Source: Alphaproteobacteria bacterium (lineage in GTDB: Bacteria > Myxococcota_A > UBA796 > GCA-2862545). Taken from it: DNA of 64,000 nt. Position numbers and translations under genes: made by a program. A model generated the notes under the pieces. The model was not told the origin of the DNA, searched no databases, and saw nothing but the letters and a program-made list of their open reading frames with translations. Below, in pieces: positions 8,748-17,199 of the stretch. Every line of letters begins with the position of its first letter. The stretch's first letter is position 1. The DNA lies in NCBI GenBank assembly GCA_020632885.1, contig JACKEQ010000003.1:186001-250000 (forward strand), read 5' to 3'.

Positions 8748-9193
8748 TCAGCCGCGAAGGGACGTGAGGCTACCGTGGAGGCCCTTGAGGTGCACCTTGA
8801 GCAGCATGGGGTCCACCTCGAGGATGCGGGCGGCCCCTTGAGCACGGAGAGCTCCTTCGGGTGCAGCTCGCCATCCGCGACGCAGGTGCGGTGGAACAGC
8901 GTGATCAGGTCGAGCTTCTGCTGCGTGTCGAGGATGCGCGGCAGGGTGCGCACGGCCTCGACGTGGGCGCGATGGAAGGCCTCGGTGAGCTCGGTGTCCG
9001 GGCCGACGAACCGGCAGGACCGCATGAGACGGTCCGGGAACACGAGCATCAGGAGCTTCATCTCGTCGATGTCGAGGATGCCGTCGGCAGCCACGATCTC
9101 GCGCGCGATGTGCACGCTGAACGCGATCTGGAGCTGCTCGATCGGGCTGGGGCGGTCGATGTCGACGTCGTCGGGGAACGGCATGGGACGCAT
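8748..9193 (-). CDS. TerB-like small protein (apparent single-base frameshift)
   Basis: The sequence has the TerB/tellurite-resistance-like helical pattern with acidic motifs (IAREIVAADGILDIDEM and LFHRTCVADGELHPKELSVLK), which resemble the metal-binding D/E helices of that superfamily. After SVLK the frame breaks at a G4 run (plus-strand C run 8834-8837). Restoring one G gives AARILEVDPMLLKVHLKG and a 148-residue protein ending at 8748. The start at 9193 has no clear ribosome-binding site; ATG 9184 is an alternative. It sits between pfkA and the radical SAM gene in a co-directional run. Role unknown. Confidence 0.7.
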
Positions 9194-9216
9194 GCTACCG
9201 CACGTCGTCGCCGAGG

Positions 9217-10293
9217 TCAGCCACCCAGCTCGATGCCGGTGGCCCGGGCCGTGCGGACCAGCTCGCCGTCGATGTCGACGAGCCGGTAGGTGGCGATGGC
9301 CTCCTCGATGGGCACGCTGGTGACGTGCCCGTTGGACAGGCGGACCATCTCGCCCCACCGGTGCTCAGCGACCAGGTCGGCCGCGGCGACACCGAAGCGC
9401 GTGGCGAGCACGCGGTCGAAGGCCACCGGCGACCCTCCCCGCTGGAGGTGCCCGAGCACCGTGGACCGCATCTCGGCGTCGACGCGACCCTCGATGTTCG
9501 CCATCGCGATGGCCGCGGCGCCTCCGCCGGACTTCAGGCGCTTCCGGCGCTCGTCGAGGTCGGTGGGGCAACCGACCGGGAGGGCGCCCTCGGCCACGAC
9601 CACGATACTGAACGGACGCCCGATGCTCTGGCGACCCCGGATCTTGGCCGCCACGCGCTCGGGATCCCAGGGGACCTCGGGGAGCAGGATGATGTCCGCT
9701 CCGCCCGCGATGCCCGCAGAGAGCGCGATGTGGCCGGCGTCCCGGCCCATGACCTCGAGGAACATCACGCGGTCGTGGGACTCCGCGGTGGTGTGCAGGC
9801 GGTCGAGGGCCTCCGTGGCGACCTCCACCGCCGACTGGAACCCGAAGGTGTAGTCGGTGGCCGAGAGGTCGTTGTCGATCGTCTTGGGCACGCCCACGAC
9901 GGGGATCCCGCGCTCGCGCATGAGCCGCAGGCCGATGGCCTGGGTGCCGTCGCCCCCGATCACCACGAGCCCCTCGAGCCCGAGCTCCACGAAGCCCGCC
10001 ACGAGGTCCGCCGTGATGTCCCGCTTGGACCCGTCCGGCTGCGGGAAGGCGAAGGGATCGCCCCGGTTGGTGGTGCCGAGGAAGGTCCCCCCGCGGTGCA
10101 GCAGGCCCTTGCAGCTCACCAGATCGAGCTCGTGGACGCGGCGCGGCTCCGAGAACAGGCCGTTGAAGCTGTCCTCCACACCCAGGATTCGCCAGTCCCA
10201 GCGGAGCTTCGCGGTCTTCACGAATGCGCGGATCACGGCGTTCAGACCTGGGGCATCCCCGCCTCCGGTCAGGATCCCGATGCGACGTGTCAT
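9217..10293 (-). CDS. pfkA: 6-phosphofructokinase, GGDGT/PKTIDND type
   Basis: 358 residues, start preceded by GGAGG. Phosphorylates fructose 6-phosphate in glycolysis (cytosol). Visible motifs are TGGGDAPGLN at the N-terminus, GGDGT for the phosphoryl donor, PKTIDND for the catalytic loop, MGRDAGHIA and GHLQRGGSP. The combination of Gly in GGDG and Lys in PKTIDND places it in the group where ATP-dependent actinobacterial enzymes sit near PPi-dependent ones. ATP is the likelier donor because GGDG, not GGDD, is present. First gene of the minus-strand run reaching 5219; divergent from the lipoprotein at 10357. Confidence 0.93.
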   Translation of the reverse strand: MTRRIGILTGGGDAPGLNAVIRAFVKTAKLRWDWRILGVEDSFNGLFSEPRRVHELDLVSCKGLLHRGGTFLGTTNRGDPFAFPQPDGSKRDITADLVAGFVELGLEGLVVIGGDGTQAIGLRLMRERGIPVVGVPKTIDNDLSATDYTFGFQSAVEVATEALDRLHTTAESHDRVMFLEVMGRDAGHIALSAGIAGGADIILLPEVPWDPERVAAKIRGRQSIGRPFSIVVVAEGALPVGCPTDLDERRKRLKSGGGAAAIAMANIEGRVDAEMRSTVLGHLQRGGSPVAFDRVLATRFGVAAADLVAEHRWGEMVRLSNGHVTSVPIEEAIATYRLVDIDGELVRTARATGIELGG

Positions 10294-10356
10294 GGCACCT
10301 CCGTGTCATCCGTACCACAGCGCGCCGATGAGATGTACAATGGCCGTGGAGGTCGC

Positions 10357-11034
10357 TTGCGCGCTGCTCTGGGTGCATTCCTGGCGATTGCCCTCCTCGG
10401 GGGGTGCGCGGCACGCGTGCGCGTCGAGGTCCCGGCCTCCCCCACCGTCGCCGTCAGCGCCAACGCCATCGCCGTGGTCTCCGACAACCGCGACTGCCGC
10501 GAGGTGGCCGACCGTCTCGCCGAGCAGCTGCGCGACGCCGCGATGGACGTCCGGCCCGATGCGCCCGCGCGGATCACGGTGTTCGCCTGCAACCGGAGCT
10601 GGTCGAGCACCAACCCCACCGACACCCTCGAGGGCCGCAGCCAGGCGATCGCGGCCGTCACGGTGAACGGCGAGATCGAGGCCCAGCTCGTCGGCGCGGC
10701 TGGTCGTGTCGAGCCCATGGCCGACATCCACGAAGGCCTCGTCCACTACCGCCATCGCCTGGAGCGCGACCTCGATGGCGAGGTGGCGCGCGACCTCGCG
10801 GAGCAGATCGCTCCTGTGCCCCTCATGGTCCGCCGTCGTGTCTACGCCGCCACCGGCGTGGGCTCGGCCCGCGCCTTCCACAACCTGGCCGTCGCCGCCG
10901 AGCGGGAGGGCCAGCTGCCCGATGCGCTCTGGTGGGCCGAACGCGCGCAGGAAGCTCGCCCGTCCCCCCTCCGCGCGCGTTACGTGGAGGAGCTCTCCCG
11001 GCGCCTCAACCGCGAAGGCGCCACGCCCCTCTGA
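10357..11034 (+). CDS. Predicted lipoprotein of unknown function
   Basis: 225 residues from TTG 10357, which follows GGAGG. An ATG at 10333 is in frame, but TACAAT at 10336-10341 looks like a -10 element and would then lie in the coding sequence. The N-terminus is a lipoprotein signal with lipobox LLGGC. The mature part has alternating beta/alpha segments (AIAVVSDNRDCREVADRLAEQL) and a final TPR-like helix pair (AFHNLAVAAEREGQLPDALWWAERA). No family recognised. Probably outer- or inner-membrane anchored, facing the periplasm. Divergent from pfkA; the MBL hydrolase gene follows after 40 bp. Confidence 0.75.
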   Translation: MRAALGAFLAIALLGGCAARVRVEVPASPTVAVSANAIAVVSDNRDCREVADRLAEQLRDAAMDVRPDAPARITVFACNRSWSSTNPTDTLEGRSQAIAAVTVNGEIEAQLVGAAGRVEPMADIHEGLVHYRHRLERDLDGEVARDLAEQIAPVPLMVRRRVYAATGVGSARAFHNLAVAAEREGQLPDALWWAERAQEARPSPLRARYVEELSRRLNREGATPL

Positions 11035-11074
11035 CCTGCCGCAGGTCCCCCACCCCCCTCCCCTCTCCCTCCCG

Positions 11075-11989
11075 ATGCACGCACTCCAGCACCAGGACGT
11101 GATCGTCGCGTCCCTCGCCTCCGGCTCCCGGGGCAACAGCACGTACATCGGCACCGAGAAGGCCGGTGTGCTGGTCGACTGCGGGTTGTCCACCCGTCAG
11201 ATCCTCAACCGCATGGACGAGCTCGGGCTCTCCGATGCGCAGATCCGCGGCGTGCTCATCACCCACGAGCACTCCGACCACGTGGGCGCCGCGCGGGTGC
11301 TCGATCGCACCTTCCAGAAGCTCTACGGGCGTCCGGTCCCCTTCTACATGACGCAGGGGACGCGGGCCGGGCTCCACAAGCAGTGCGTGCCCACCACCAT
11401 CCTGCCCGTCACGTCGGGGCGCACGTTCCAGGTGGGCGACTTCCTGGTGGAGGCCTGGACGGTCCCCCACGACACGCTGGACCCCGTGGCCTACGCGGTG
11501 AACGTGGGCGGTGTGCGGGCGGGCGTGATCACGGACCTCGGGCGCACGACGCGCCTCGTGGAGCGGCAGCTCGGCAGCCTCGACATCGCGGTGCTCGAGT
11601 TCAACCACGACTTCGACATGCTCATGCAGGGGCCCTACCCCATCCGGCTCAAGCAGCGGGTGAAGGGTGCTCACGGCCACCTGTCCAACGCCCAGGCCGC
11701 CCAGGCCATCGAGCGCGGTGGCACCGAGCGTCTCAAGCACCTCGTGCTGGCGCACCTCTCGGACGACAACAACACCCCGGAGGCCGCGATGGAGGCCGCC
11801 CAGGAGGGCCTGCACCGCTCGGCCTGCCGCGGGGTCACCGTGCACGTCGCCAGCCAGCAGATCCCGCTCGGGCCCCTGCGGATCCGCACGCCCCGCAACC
11901 TCCGCGTCCCGCGGCCCACGCCGCGTCGCACGGCCGCGGTCGTCACGCCGCCGACCGTGCCGCCCGCCCAGCTCTCGCTGTTCGGCTGA
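11075..11989 (+). CDS. MBL-fold metallo-hydrolase, YycJ/WalJ-like
   Basis: 304 residues from ATG 11075 (no clear ribosome-binding site). The metallo-beta-lactamase fold is shown by SLASGSRGNSTYI at the N-terminus and by ITHEHSDHVGAARVL, the HxHxDH zinc motif. Later features include VPHDTLDPVAYAV, VLEFNHDFDML and a C-terminal HLSDDNNTPE containing the last His. Its arrangement matches the YycJ/WalJ family, which has been linked to DNA repair or cell-wall-related phosphodiester hydrolysis. The last ~45 residues are a Pro/Arg-rich tail ending PAQLSLFG. Convergent with the next gene 17 bp away, without a hairpin. Confidence 0.87.
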   Translation: MHALQHQDVIVASLASGSRGNSTYIGTEKAGVLVDCGLSTRQILNRMDELGLSDAQIRGVLITHEHSDHVGAARVLDRTFQKLYGRPVPFYMTQGTRAGLHKQCVPTTILPVTSGRTFQVGDFLVEAWTVPHDTLDPVAYAVNVGGVRAGVITDLGRTTRLVERQLGSLDIAVLEFNHDFDMLMQGPYPIRLKQRVKGAHGHLSNAQAAQAIERGGTERLKHLVLAHLSDDNNTPEAAMEAAQEGLHRSACRGVTVHVASQQIPLGPLRIRTPRNLRVPRPTPRRTAAVVTPPTVPPAQLSLFG

Positions 11990-12006
11990 GAGCGACGGTC
12001 GACGGC

Positions 12007-12324
12007 CTACTGGCCGGACATCTCGAGGAGCTTGGAGAGGTCGAAGCCGCCAGCAGCGGGCTTCTCGGCACCCGCAGGCGCCACGGACGTCACCCGGGAC
12101 TCCTCGACCCAGAGGTACCGCGTGCCGAGACGCAGGCGCACCCAGCCGTTCTCGCGCACGATGACCTCGCCGGACTCGCCCGGCTTCACGGCGGCCGACG
12201 CCTCACCGTCCGCGAACCGGCGGGCCGGGGCGTCGCCTTCTCCCGCGACCCACACGGTCTCGGCGGCGGTGTTCGCGACGACGGGCGTCTGGGCGAGCGC
12301 GAGGGACAGCAGGAACGCGAGCAT
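12007..12324 (-). CDS. Small secreted SH3-like protein
   Basis: 105 residues; ATG 12324 has AGGAGG seven bases upstream. A signal peptide (MLAFLLSLALAQTPVVA) precedes a short domain with GESGEVIVRENGWVRLRLGTRYLWVEESRV, the pattern of bacterial SH3 domains that often bind peptidoglycan stems. C-terminal tail is Ala/Gly-rich. Located just downstream of a lipoprotein gene and mlaD on the same strand, so it may belong to an envelope operon. The SH3 assignment rests on pattern only. Confidence 0.65.
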   Translation of the reverse strand: MLAFLLSLALAQTPVVANTAAETVWVAGEGDAPARRFADGEASAAVKPGESGEVIVRENGWVRLRLGTRYLWVEESRVTSVAPAGAEKPAAGGFDLSKLLEMSGQ

Positions 12325-12347
12325 GGGAGGACCTCCTGCCCGGGAGG

Positions 12348-12776
12348 CTAATCGCTGTCGCGCGCCAGTTCCAGGCCCCACGAACGGCCCGCTGACGTGG
12401 CTCCGGTGCACGTGAGACGGTCTCTGCCGGCCGCGCAGGTGAGCGCGAGCCCGTTGTAGTCGGGCACCTCGACGTCCCAGAGGTTCGGCTCGACCTCCAT
12501 GCCCACGAACGGATGGTCGCTCCCCGCTTCGGCGACCGCCACGCCGGACTCCAGCGTGGTGCGGAGCTGGTGGAGGACGCCCGCTCCGTCGGGCTCCACG
12601 TGCATCCCGAAGCCGATCTCCAGCGCCGCCCCGTCGAACCGCTGCCGCCACGGCAGTTCGTAGGTCTCGCCCTCGTACACGAGCTCGTCGGCGGTCCAGT
12701 CGCCGACGAACCGGGACGGCGAGCACGCCGTGGTCACGAGCGCGACGGGGACGAGGGGGATCAGGCGGACGTCCAT
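12348..12776 (-). CDS. Predicted lipoprotein
   Basis: 142 residues. N-terminal signal with lipobox TTAC (MDVRLIPLVPVALVTTAC). The mature portion looks like a small beta-sandwich or lipocalin-type domain: it begins FVGDWTADELVYEGETYELPW and ends with a Cys pair (LTCAAGRDRLTCTG) likely to form a disulfide. The ATG begins at the base next to the mlaD stop, with GGAGGA inside the end of mlaD, so it is translationally coupled to that gene. Probable envelope function connected with lipid transport, inferred only from context. Confidence 0.7.
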   Translation of the reverse strand: MDVRLIPLVPVALVTTACSPSRFVGDWTADELVYEGETYELPWRQRFDGAALEIGFGMHVEPDGAGVLHQLRTTLESGVAVAEAGSDHPFVGMEVEPNLWDVEVPDYNGLALTCAAGRDRLTCTGATSAGRSWGLELARDSD

Positions 12777-13700
12777 CTACTCCTCCGTGCGGTTGCGCTT
12801 CCGGCGGCCGAACAGGTGCACGCGCACACCGTCGTCGCGGAGGAGCCGGCGGATCGTATCCTCATCCAGGTCGCCGAAGGTGCGCAGGATCGCCGCGAGG
12901 TCCACGCCGGCGTCCTGGAGGGGGGCGATGGCGCGCTCCAGGTCGGCCAGGACGCGGTCTGCGCGGGCGGCGGTCTCGGGGAGGGGCCCGCTGGCGTCCT
13001 GGAGCGTGACCAACAGGGCGTCCGCCCGCACCACCAGCGCCGCGACCTCACGCCCGCGGTCCTCGAACACGCCGAGGGTGCGGTTCGCGCGCGCCAGCGT
13101 CTGGCGTCCCTCCTGCACGGCCAACCGCCCCTCCTTCGCCGCTGCGGCCGCGTCCTCGAGCGTGGCGTCGGCGTTGGCGAGGATGCGCGCCAGCACCTCG
13201 GGATCGTCGGCCAGCAGGTCGTCCACGCTGTGGAGCACCCTCGCGATCACCTCGGGATCCACGGCCTCCACGAGGGGTCCGAGGGCGGTGACGAGCTGGT
13301 CGATCTCGACCTGCGGCGGACCGGCGGACAGCGCATCACCGTCGACCAACAACGGTGCCGTCGGGCTGCCGGGCACCACGGCCAGGTACTTCTCGCCCAG
13401 CACCGAGCGGGCACGCACCTTCACGGTGGCGTCCTTCCGGACCTGGGCGCCGGGGTCCAGCAGGAGGGTCGCGACGGCCCGGTCGCCCACGAGCTCCATG
13501 CGGTCGACCCGACCGATCTCCACGCCCGCGAGCGCGACGGACGAGCCGGCGTTCAGCCCGGCGGCATCGGGCAGCTCGACGCGCGCCTCCACCTGGTCGC
13601 CCCAGCCGTCCAGGGCGCCGACCTGCAGGAGCAGGAACGCGGTGGTGGCCAGCCCGAGCACGAGCACCGCCCCGCATCCGACCTCGTAGCGACGGCTCAT
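12777..13700 (-). CDS. mlaD: MlaD-like MCE-domain protein
   Basis: 307 residues. One N-terminal transmembrane helix (about residues 8-27) is followed by a single MCE domain (DQVEARVELPDAAGLNAGSSV, VALAGVEIGRVDRMEL, VKVRARSVLGEKYLAVVPG) and a long Ala/Leu/Glu helical region ending in a basic tail. MlaD-type proteins form periplasmic rings that carry phospholipids to or from the MlaE permease. Divergently arranged with two mlaE and mlaF at 14086-16327, which together supply the missing transporter parts. Overlaps the upstream small gene by 4 bp (ATGA). Confidence 0.88.
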   Translation of the reverse strand: MSRRYEVGCGAVLVLGLATTAFLLLQVGALDGWGDQVEARVELPDAAGLNAGSSVALAGVEIGRVDRMELVGDRAVATLLLDPGAQVRKDATVKVRARSVLGEKYLAVVPGSPTAPLLVDGDALSAGPPQVEIDQLVTALGPLVEAVDPEVIARVLHSVDDLLADDPEVLARILANADATLEDAAAAAKEGRLAVQEGRQTLARANRTLGVFEDRGREVAALVVRADALLVTLQDASGPLPETAARADRVLADLERAIAPLQDAGVDLAAILRTFGDLDEDTIRRLLRDDGVRVHLFGRRKRNRTEE

Positions 13701-14035
13701 CCGGGCTCTTCTTCCTCCACGCCCTCCTCGCCCTCAGCCTCGGCCATGGCCTTGGCGATCGGGCTCAGGTGGAAGGTCGCGTGGACCTCGAGCTTGTAGT
13801 TCGTGGCGACGTCGAGCAGGTCGTTCTTCAGGTTCAACCCGTCGAGCCAGTGACCGACCTCCCGACCCATCATGCGGATGAAGTCCGACTTCGCCTTGTC
13901 GGAGGTGGCCAGCATGCCGGAGAGGAGGTCCTTGGTGTCCTCCGCGAGCTCCTTGCGGTCGAGGATCCGGCGGGCGAACCGCCGCAGGCGGCTGTCGTCC
14001 TCGGTGGGCTCCACGGGGTCCTGTTCGTCGGCCAT
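13697..14035 (-). CDS. Small acidic protein of unknown function in the mla locus
   Basis: 112 residues from ATG 14035, preceded by GGAGG; an in-frame ATG at 14047 would add four residues. The sequence is largely helical: RRFARRILDRKELAEDTKDL, then a middle segment SDKAKSDFIRMMGREVGHWL, and an acidic Glu-rich C-terminus. No signal or membrane helix. Stop overlaps the mlaD start (ATGA), so the two are translationally coupled, which suggests a cytoplasmic accessory factor for the transporter. I do not recognise the family. Confidence 0.65.
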   Translation of the reverse strand: MADEQDPVEPTEDDSRLRRFARRILDRKELAEDTKDLLSGMLATSDKAKSDFIRMMGREVGHWLDGLNLKNDLLDVATNYKLEVHATFHLSPIAKAMAEAEGEEGVEEEEPG

Positions 14036-14085
14036 CCCGACCTCCATCGCTCGGGCATAACGTCGTCCTGGGGTTATCGAGGCGC

Positions 14086-14841
14086 ATGATCGAAGGTCTC
14101 GCCGGTCTCGGACGTTTTGCGCTCTTCGGGGCGGGCGTGGCCTGGCGCATCGTCACCCCCTGGTGGGAGGTCGGGGAGACCTCGCGACACGTCTGGCAGC
14201 TCGTGGCGCGCTGCTTCCTGCCCGTCGTGGCCGTCGTCTTCCCGTTCGGGATGGTGATGGCGCTCCAGGGGCTCGGGATCTTCGCGGTGTTCGGAGCCCA
14301 GCGCATGCTCTCGTCGCTCGTGAGCGTGGCGGTGTTCCGCGAGCTCTCGCCCGTGCTCGCCTGCACGCTCGTGGCCGCCCAGGGCGGGAGCGCCTTCGCC
14401 GCCGAGCTCGGCGCCATGCGCATCCAGGAGGAGCTCGACGCCACGGAGATCATGGCCATCGACAGCCTCCGGGCCCACGTGGTGCCGCGCGTGGTCGCCG
14501 CCCTCCTCGCCTCCCCGGTGCTCGTCCTGGTCGGGAGCATCTCCGGCATCGCAGGAGGCTTCGTGACGGCCGTGTACGTGAAGGGCGAGCCGGAGGGCGT
14601 GTACTGGGCCAACCTCTGGGCCCTCACCTCGCCGGTGGACGTGGCCGGCGGGCTCGTGAAGGCCTTCGTGTTCGGCGGGATCATCGGGCTCGTCGCCTGC
14701 TACCAGGGCTACTTCGCCACGGGTGGCGCCGCGGGCGTGGGACGGGCGGTGAACAACGCCGTCGTCATCGCGGTGACCGTGTTCGTCGTGGTGAACTACT
14801 TCCTCACCACCGCGCTGTTCGGCGCCATCGGTGTCGGATGA
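14086..14841 (+). CDS. mlaE: MlaE/YrbE-family ABC permease (first copy)
   Basis: 251-residue polytopic inner-membrane protein of the MlaE family. Recognisable segments are PFGMVMALQGLGIFAVFG, VFRELSPVLACTLVAAQGG and AELGAMRIQEELDATEIMAID, the last being the family signature near the coupling helix. Together with MlaF ATPase and an MlaD ring it moves phospholipids between inner and outer membrane leaflets. Stop overlaps the second permease (ATGA). Divergently oriented from mlaD with 50 bp between starts, so both halves may share a promoter region. Confidence 0.9.
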   Translation: MIEGLAGLGRFALFGAGVAWRIVTPWWEVGETSRHVWQLVARCFLPVVAVVFPFGMVMALQGLGIFAVFGAQRMLSSLVSVAVFRELSPVLACTLVAAQGGSAFAAELGAMRIQEELDATEIMAIDSLRAHVVPRVVAALLASPVLVLVGSISGIAGGFVTAVYVKGEPEGVYWANLWALTSPVDVAGGLVKAFVFGGIIGLVACYQGYFATGGAAGVGRAVNNAVVIAVTVFVVVNYFLTTALFGAIGVG

Positions 14842-15566
14842 CCACGCTCCTCGCCTTCGTGCGGTTCTGCGGCATCGTGGCGCGCGCGAGCCTGTCGAAC
14901 CCCCCGCCCGTGCGGCGCATCGTGGAGGAGGCCCACGGCATCGGTGTGCGTTCGCTCCCCATCCTCCTCGTGGTGAGCGCGTTCGTGGGCACGAACCTGG
15001 CCGTGCAGGGCTACAACGCCTTCGCTCCGCTGGGTGGGGAGCGCCTCATCGGGATGTTCGTGGCGCTCGCCGGCGTGCGGGAGCTGGCGCCCGTGATGGT
15101 CGCCGCGATGGTCGCCGCGAAGGCCGGCACCGAGATGGCGTCCCAGATCGCCGTCATGCGCATCGGCGAGCAGATCGACGCGCTCGAGGTCATGGCGCTC
15201 TCGCCGCACTGGTTCCTCGTCACGCCGCGCCTGGTGGGCATCCTGCTCGTCATCCCGGCGCTCACGATGATCAGCATCTTCACGCTGGTGCTCTGCAGCT
15301 ACGGAGTCGCGGTGTACCAGCTCGGGCTCGACGGCAACGACTTCATCCAGCTCGCGGCGGCGACGACCCGCCCGGTGGACCTGCTGTCGTGCGCCGCGAA
15401 GAGCCTGGTGTTCGGGGCGATCATCTGCCTCGTGAGCTGCTTCTACGGGTTCCACACACGCCCGGGACCCGCCGGGGTCGGTCAGGCCACGAACGCGGCC
15501 GTGGTGGTGTCGGCGGTCTCCTGCGCGGCGCTGAACTACGTGCTCTCGGAGGTGCTGTTCGGATGA
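14838..15566 (+). CDS. mlaE: MlaE/YrbE-family ABC permease (second copy)
   Basis: 242 residues, same family as its upstream neighbour but clearly diverged (LPILLVVSAFVGTNLAVQG, VALAGVRELAPVMVAAMVAA, ASQIAVMRIGEQIDALEVMA). Two tandem, different MlaE proteins suggest that the permease is a heterodimer, as in mycobacterial YrbE pairs; E. coli uses one gene. Starts at ATG 14838 overlapping the previous stop, and its own stop overlaps mlaF (ATGA). Confidence 0.9.
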   Translation: MTTLLAFVRFCGIVARASLSNPPPVRRIVEEAHGIGVRSLPILLVVSAFVGTNLAVQGYNAFAPLGGERLIGMFVALAGVRELAPVMVAAMVAAKAGTEMASQIAVMRIGEQIDALEVMALSPHWFLVTPRLVGILLVIPALTMISIFTLVLCSYGVAVYQLGLDGNDFIQLAAATTRPVDLLSCAAKSLVFGAIICLVSCFYGFHTRPGPAGVGQATNAAVVVSAVSCAALNYVLSEVLFG

Positions 15567-16327
15567 CGACGTCCACCCCCGACGACCCCATCATCCGGCT
15601 CGTGGACGTCCACAAGCGCTTCGGCGACCTCGTGGTGCTGGACGGCGTCTCCATGGGCATCCCGCGCGGTCTCACCACCGTGCTCCTCGGCCCGTCGGGC
15701 ACCGGGAAGAGCGTGCTCATCAAGCACATCGTGGGCCTGCTGGAGCCCGACGCCGGCGAGGTGTGGGTCGACGACGTGGAGATGGGGCGCGCGAGCATGA
15801 AGCAGCGCTACGCCGTGCGTCGACGGTTCGGGATGATGTTCCAGCAGGGCGCGCTGTTCGACAACCTCACCGCGGGCGAGAACGTGGAGTTCCCCCTGCG
15901 CTACCACCGGCGCATGGGTGCGGCCGAGCGCCGGCGCATCGCGGCCGAGAAGCTCGCGCTGGTGGAGCTCCCCGAGGTCTACGACCGTCCCACCTCGGCG
16001 CTCTCCGGCGGCCAGCGCAAGCGCGTGAGCCTCGCGCGGGCCATCGTGCTGGAGCCCGACGTGGTGCTCTTCGACGAGCCGAACTCCGGCCTCGACCCCA
16101 TGACGAGCGGCACGGTCGACGCGCTCATCCAGCGCATGAAGGAGCAGCTCGGCGTGACCTTCGTGGTGATCACCCACGACATCGTGCAGGCGGTCACCGT
16201 CGCCGACTGGATCGGGATGCTCTCGGGCGGTCACCTCGTGGCGTACGGCCCCACCGAGACCTTCCTGCAGAGCGACCACCCCACGGTGCGCGCGTTCCTG
16301 TCGCGGAAGCTCCCGGAGGGCACCTGA
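15563..16327 (+). CDS. mlaF: MlaF-like ABC transporter ATPase
   Basis: 254-residue ABC ATPase. Walker A GPSGTGKS, Q-loop FQQGALFDNL, signature LSGGQRKRVSLARA, Walker B VVLFDEPNSGLDP and switch His in VITHDI are all present. The Q-loop context and LRYHRR region match MlaF (lipid-asymmetry) ATPases. Powers the MlaE pair. The 3' end adjoins a membrane protein gene (start 16357) on the same strand. Confidence 0.93.
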   Translation: MTTSTPDDPIIRLVDVHKRFGDLVVLDGVSMGIPRGLTTVLLGPSGTGKSVLIKHIVGLLEPDAGEVWVDDVEMGRASMKQRYAVRRRFGMMFQQGALFDNLTAGENVEFPLRYHRRMGAAERRRIAAEKLALVELPEVYDRPTSALSGGQRKRVSLARAIVLEPDVVLFDEPNSGLDPMTSGTVDALIQRMKEQLGVTFVVITHDIVQAVTVADWIGMLSGGHLVAYGPTETFLQSDHPTVRAFLSRKLPEGT

Positions 16328-16356
16328 GCCTGGCCCTGCGCTCGCGGGAGGTCTCG

Positions 16357-17199
16357 TTGGCCGGGCGGCTCGCGGTGTGCGTCGTGCTCGCGCTGGCCCC
16401 ACTCCTCCTGCACCTCGCCATCGGGTTCGTGGGCACGGTGCTCATCGAGCTCGCCTGGCTCGGCCTCATCGCGCCCTGGATCGTGCGGCAGCTCGCGCCG
16501 CCGGCGACCTTCTCCGCTGACCTCGTCGCGGGCGAGGGCCCGTCGCTGGACGGCCGACCCATCGTGGGGATCGGGCGCTGGGCCGCGTGGCGTGGGCGGG
16601 TCTGGATGGAGCTGGAGCTCCCGGACGGTCCGAAGACCCGCCTGGTCGAGAGGGAGGCCGCACGGGAGCTCGTGTTCCGGTTCCCTCACGACGACCCGCG
16701 CCTCGACGGTGGGATCGACGGCGTCGACACCGTGGTCGAGCCCCATCCCGCGCCGCCGGACGACACCGTCGTGCAGCTGTACCTGCTCCTCGTCGCCGTG
16801 ATGGCCGGGGGTGCGCTGTTCGGGATCACCGGCCCGGACTGGGGTTGGTTGCCCGCTGTCCTGGCGGTCGCCGTGACCCTGCGCGGGATCAGCCTCCCCT
16901 TCGATCCCGTGCTGCCCCCTGTGCCCGTGCGCGTGCAGATCCGCGGGCACAAGCTCGTGGTGGGCGACGTGAGCTACACGCTCACCGGGGCCCCCGCGTC
17001 CCTCCAGCCGGACGTCTGGGGCGCGCGGCTCGAGATCCCGACCCACGAGGGGGTCGCGGTGGTGCGGGGCCTGCCCGACACCATCCAGTCGATCGCCCAC
17101 CACCTGGAGTCGCGGGAGTACGGGGACACGAACGACGTCCCCGACGCGCTCCGACGGCTCTCGGGCCGCCCGGAGGTCAGCTCACCAGGGAGTGGATGA
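16357..17199 (+). CDS. Membrane protein of unknown function downstream of mlaF
   Basis: 280 residues from TTG 16357, chosen because GGGAGG lies 5 bases upstream; no ATG is available nearby. Two N-terminal hydrophobic helices (LAVCVVLALAPLLLHLAI and VGTVLIELAWLGLIAPWIV) precede a soluble section, then two more helices around 150-190, and a C-terminal soluble domain. The layout (pair of helices plus beta-rich soluble parts) resembles small PH-like membrane proteins but no family is certain. Co-directional with mlaF, 29 bp after it. Its 3' end overlaps the convergent gene by 23 bp. Confidence 0.7.
   Translation: MAGRLAVCVVLALAPLLLHLAIGFVGTVLIELAWLGLIAPWIVRQLAPPATFSADLVAGEGPSLDGRPIVGIGRWAAWRGRVWMELELPDGPKTRLVEREAARELVFRFPHDDPRLDGGIDGVDTVVEPHPAPPDDTVVQLYLLLVAVMAGGALFGITGPDWGWLPAVLAVAVTLRGISLPFDPVLPPVPVRVQIRGHKLVVGDVSYTLTGAPASLQPDVWGARLEIPTHEGVAVVRGLPDTIQSIAHHLESREYGDTNDVPDALRRLSGRPEVSSPGSG

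Noticed and set aside
7832..9193. Radical SAM and TerB-like genes as true pseudogenes
   Set aside because: Each needs only one base to be whole, in the same GGGGCC context, and the restored ends fit the operon layout; sequence error is more likely.
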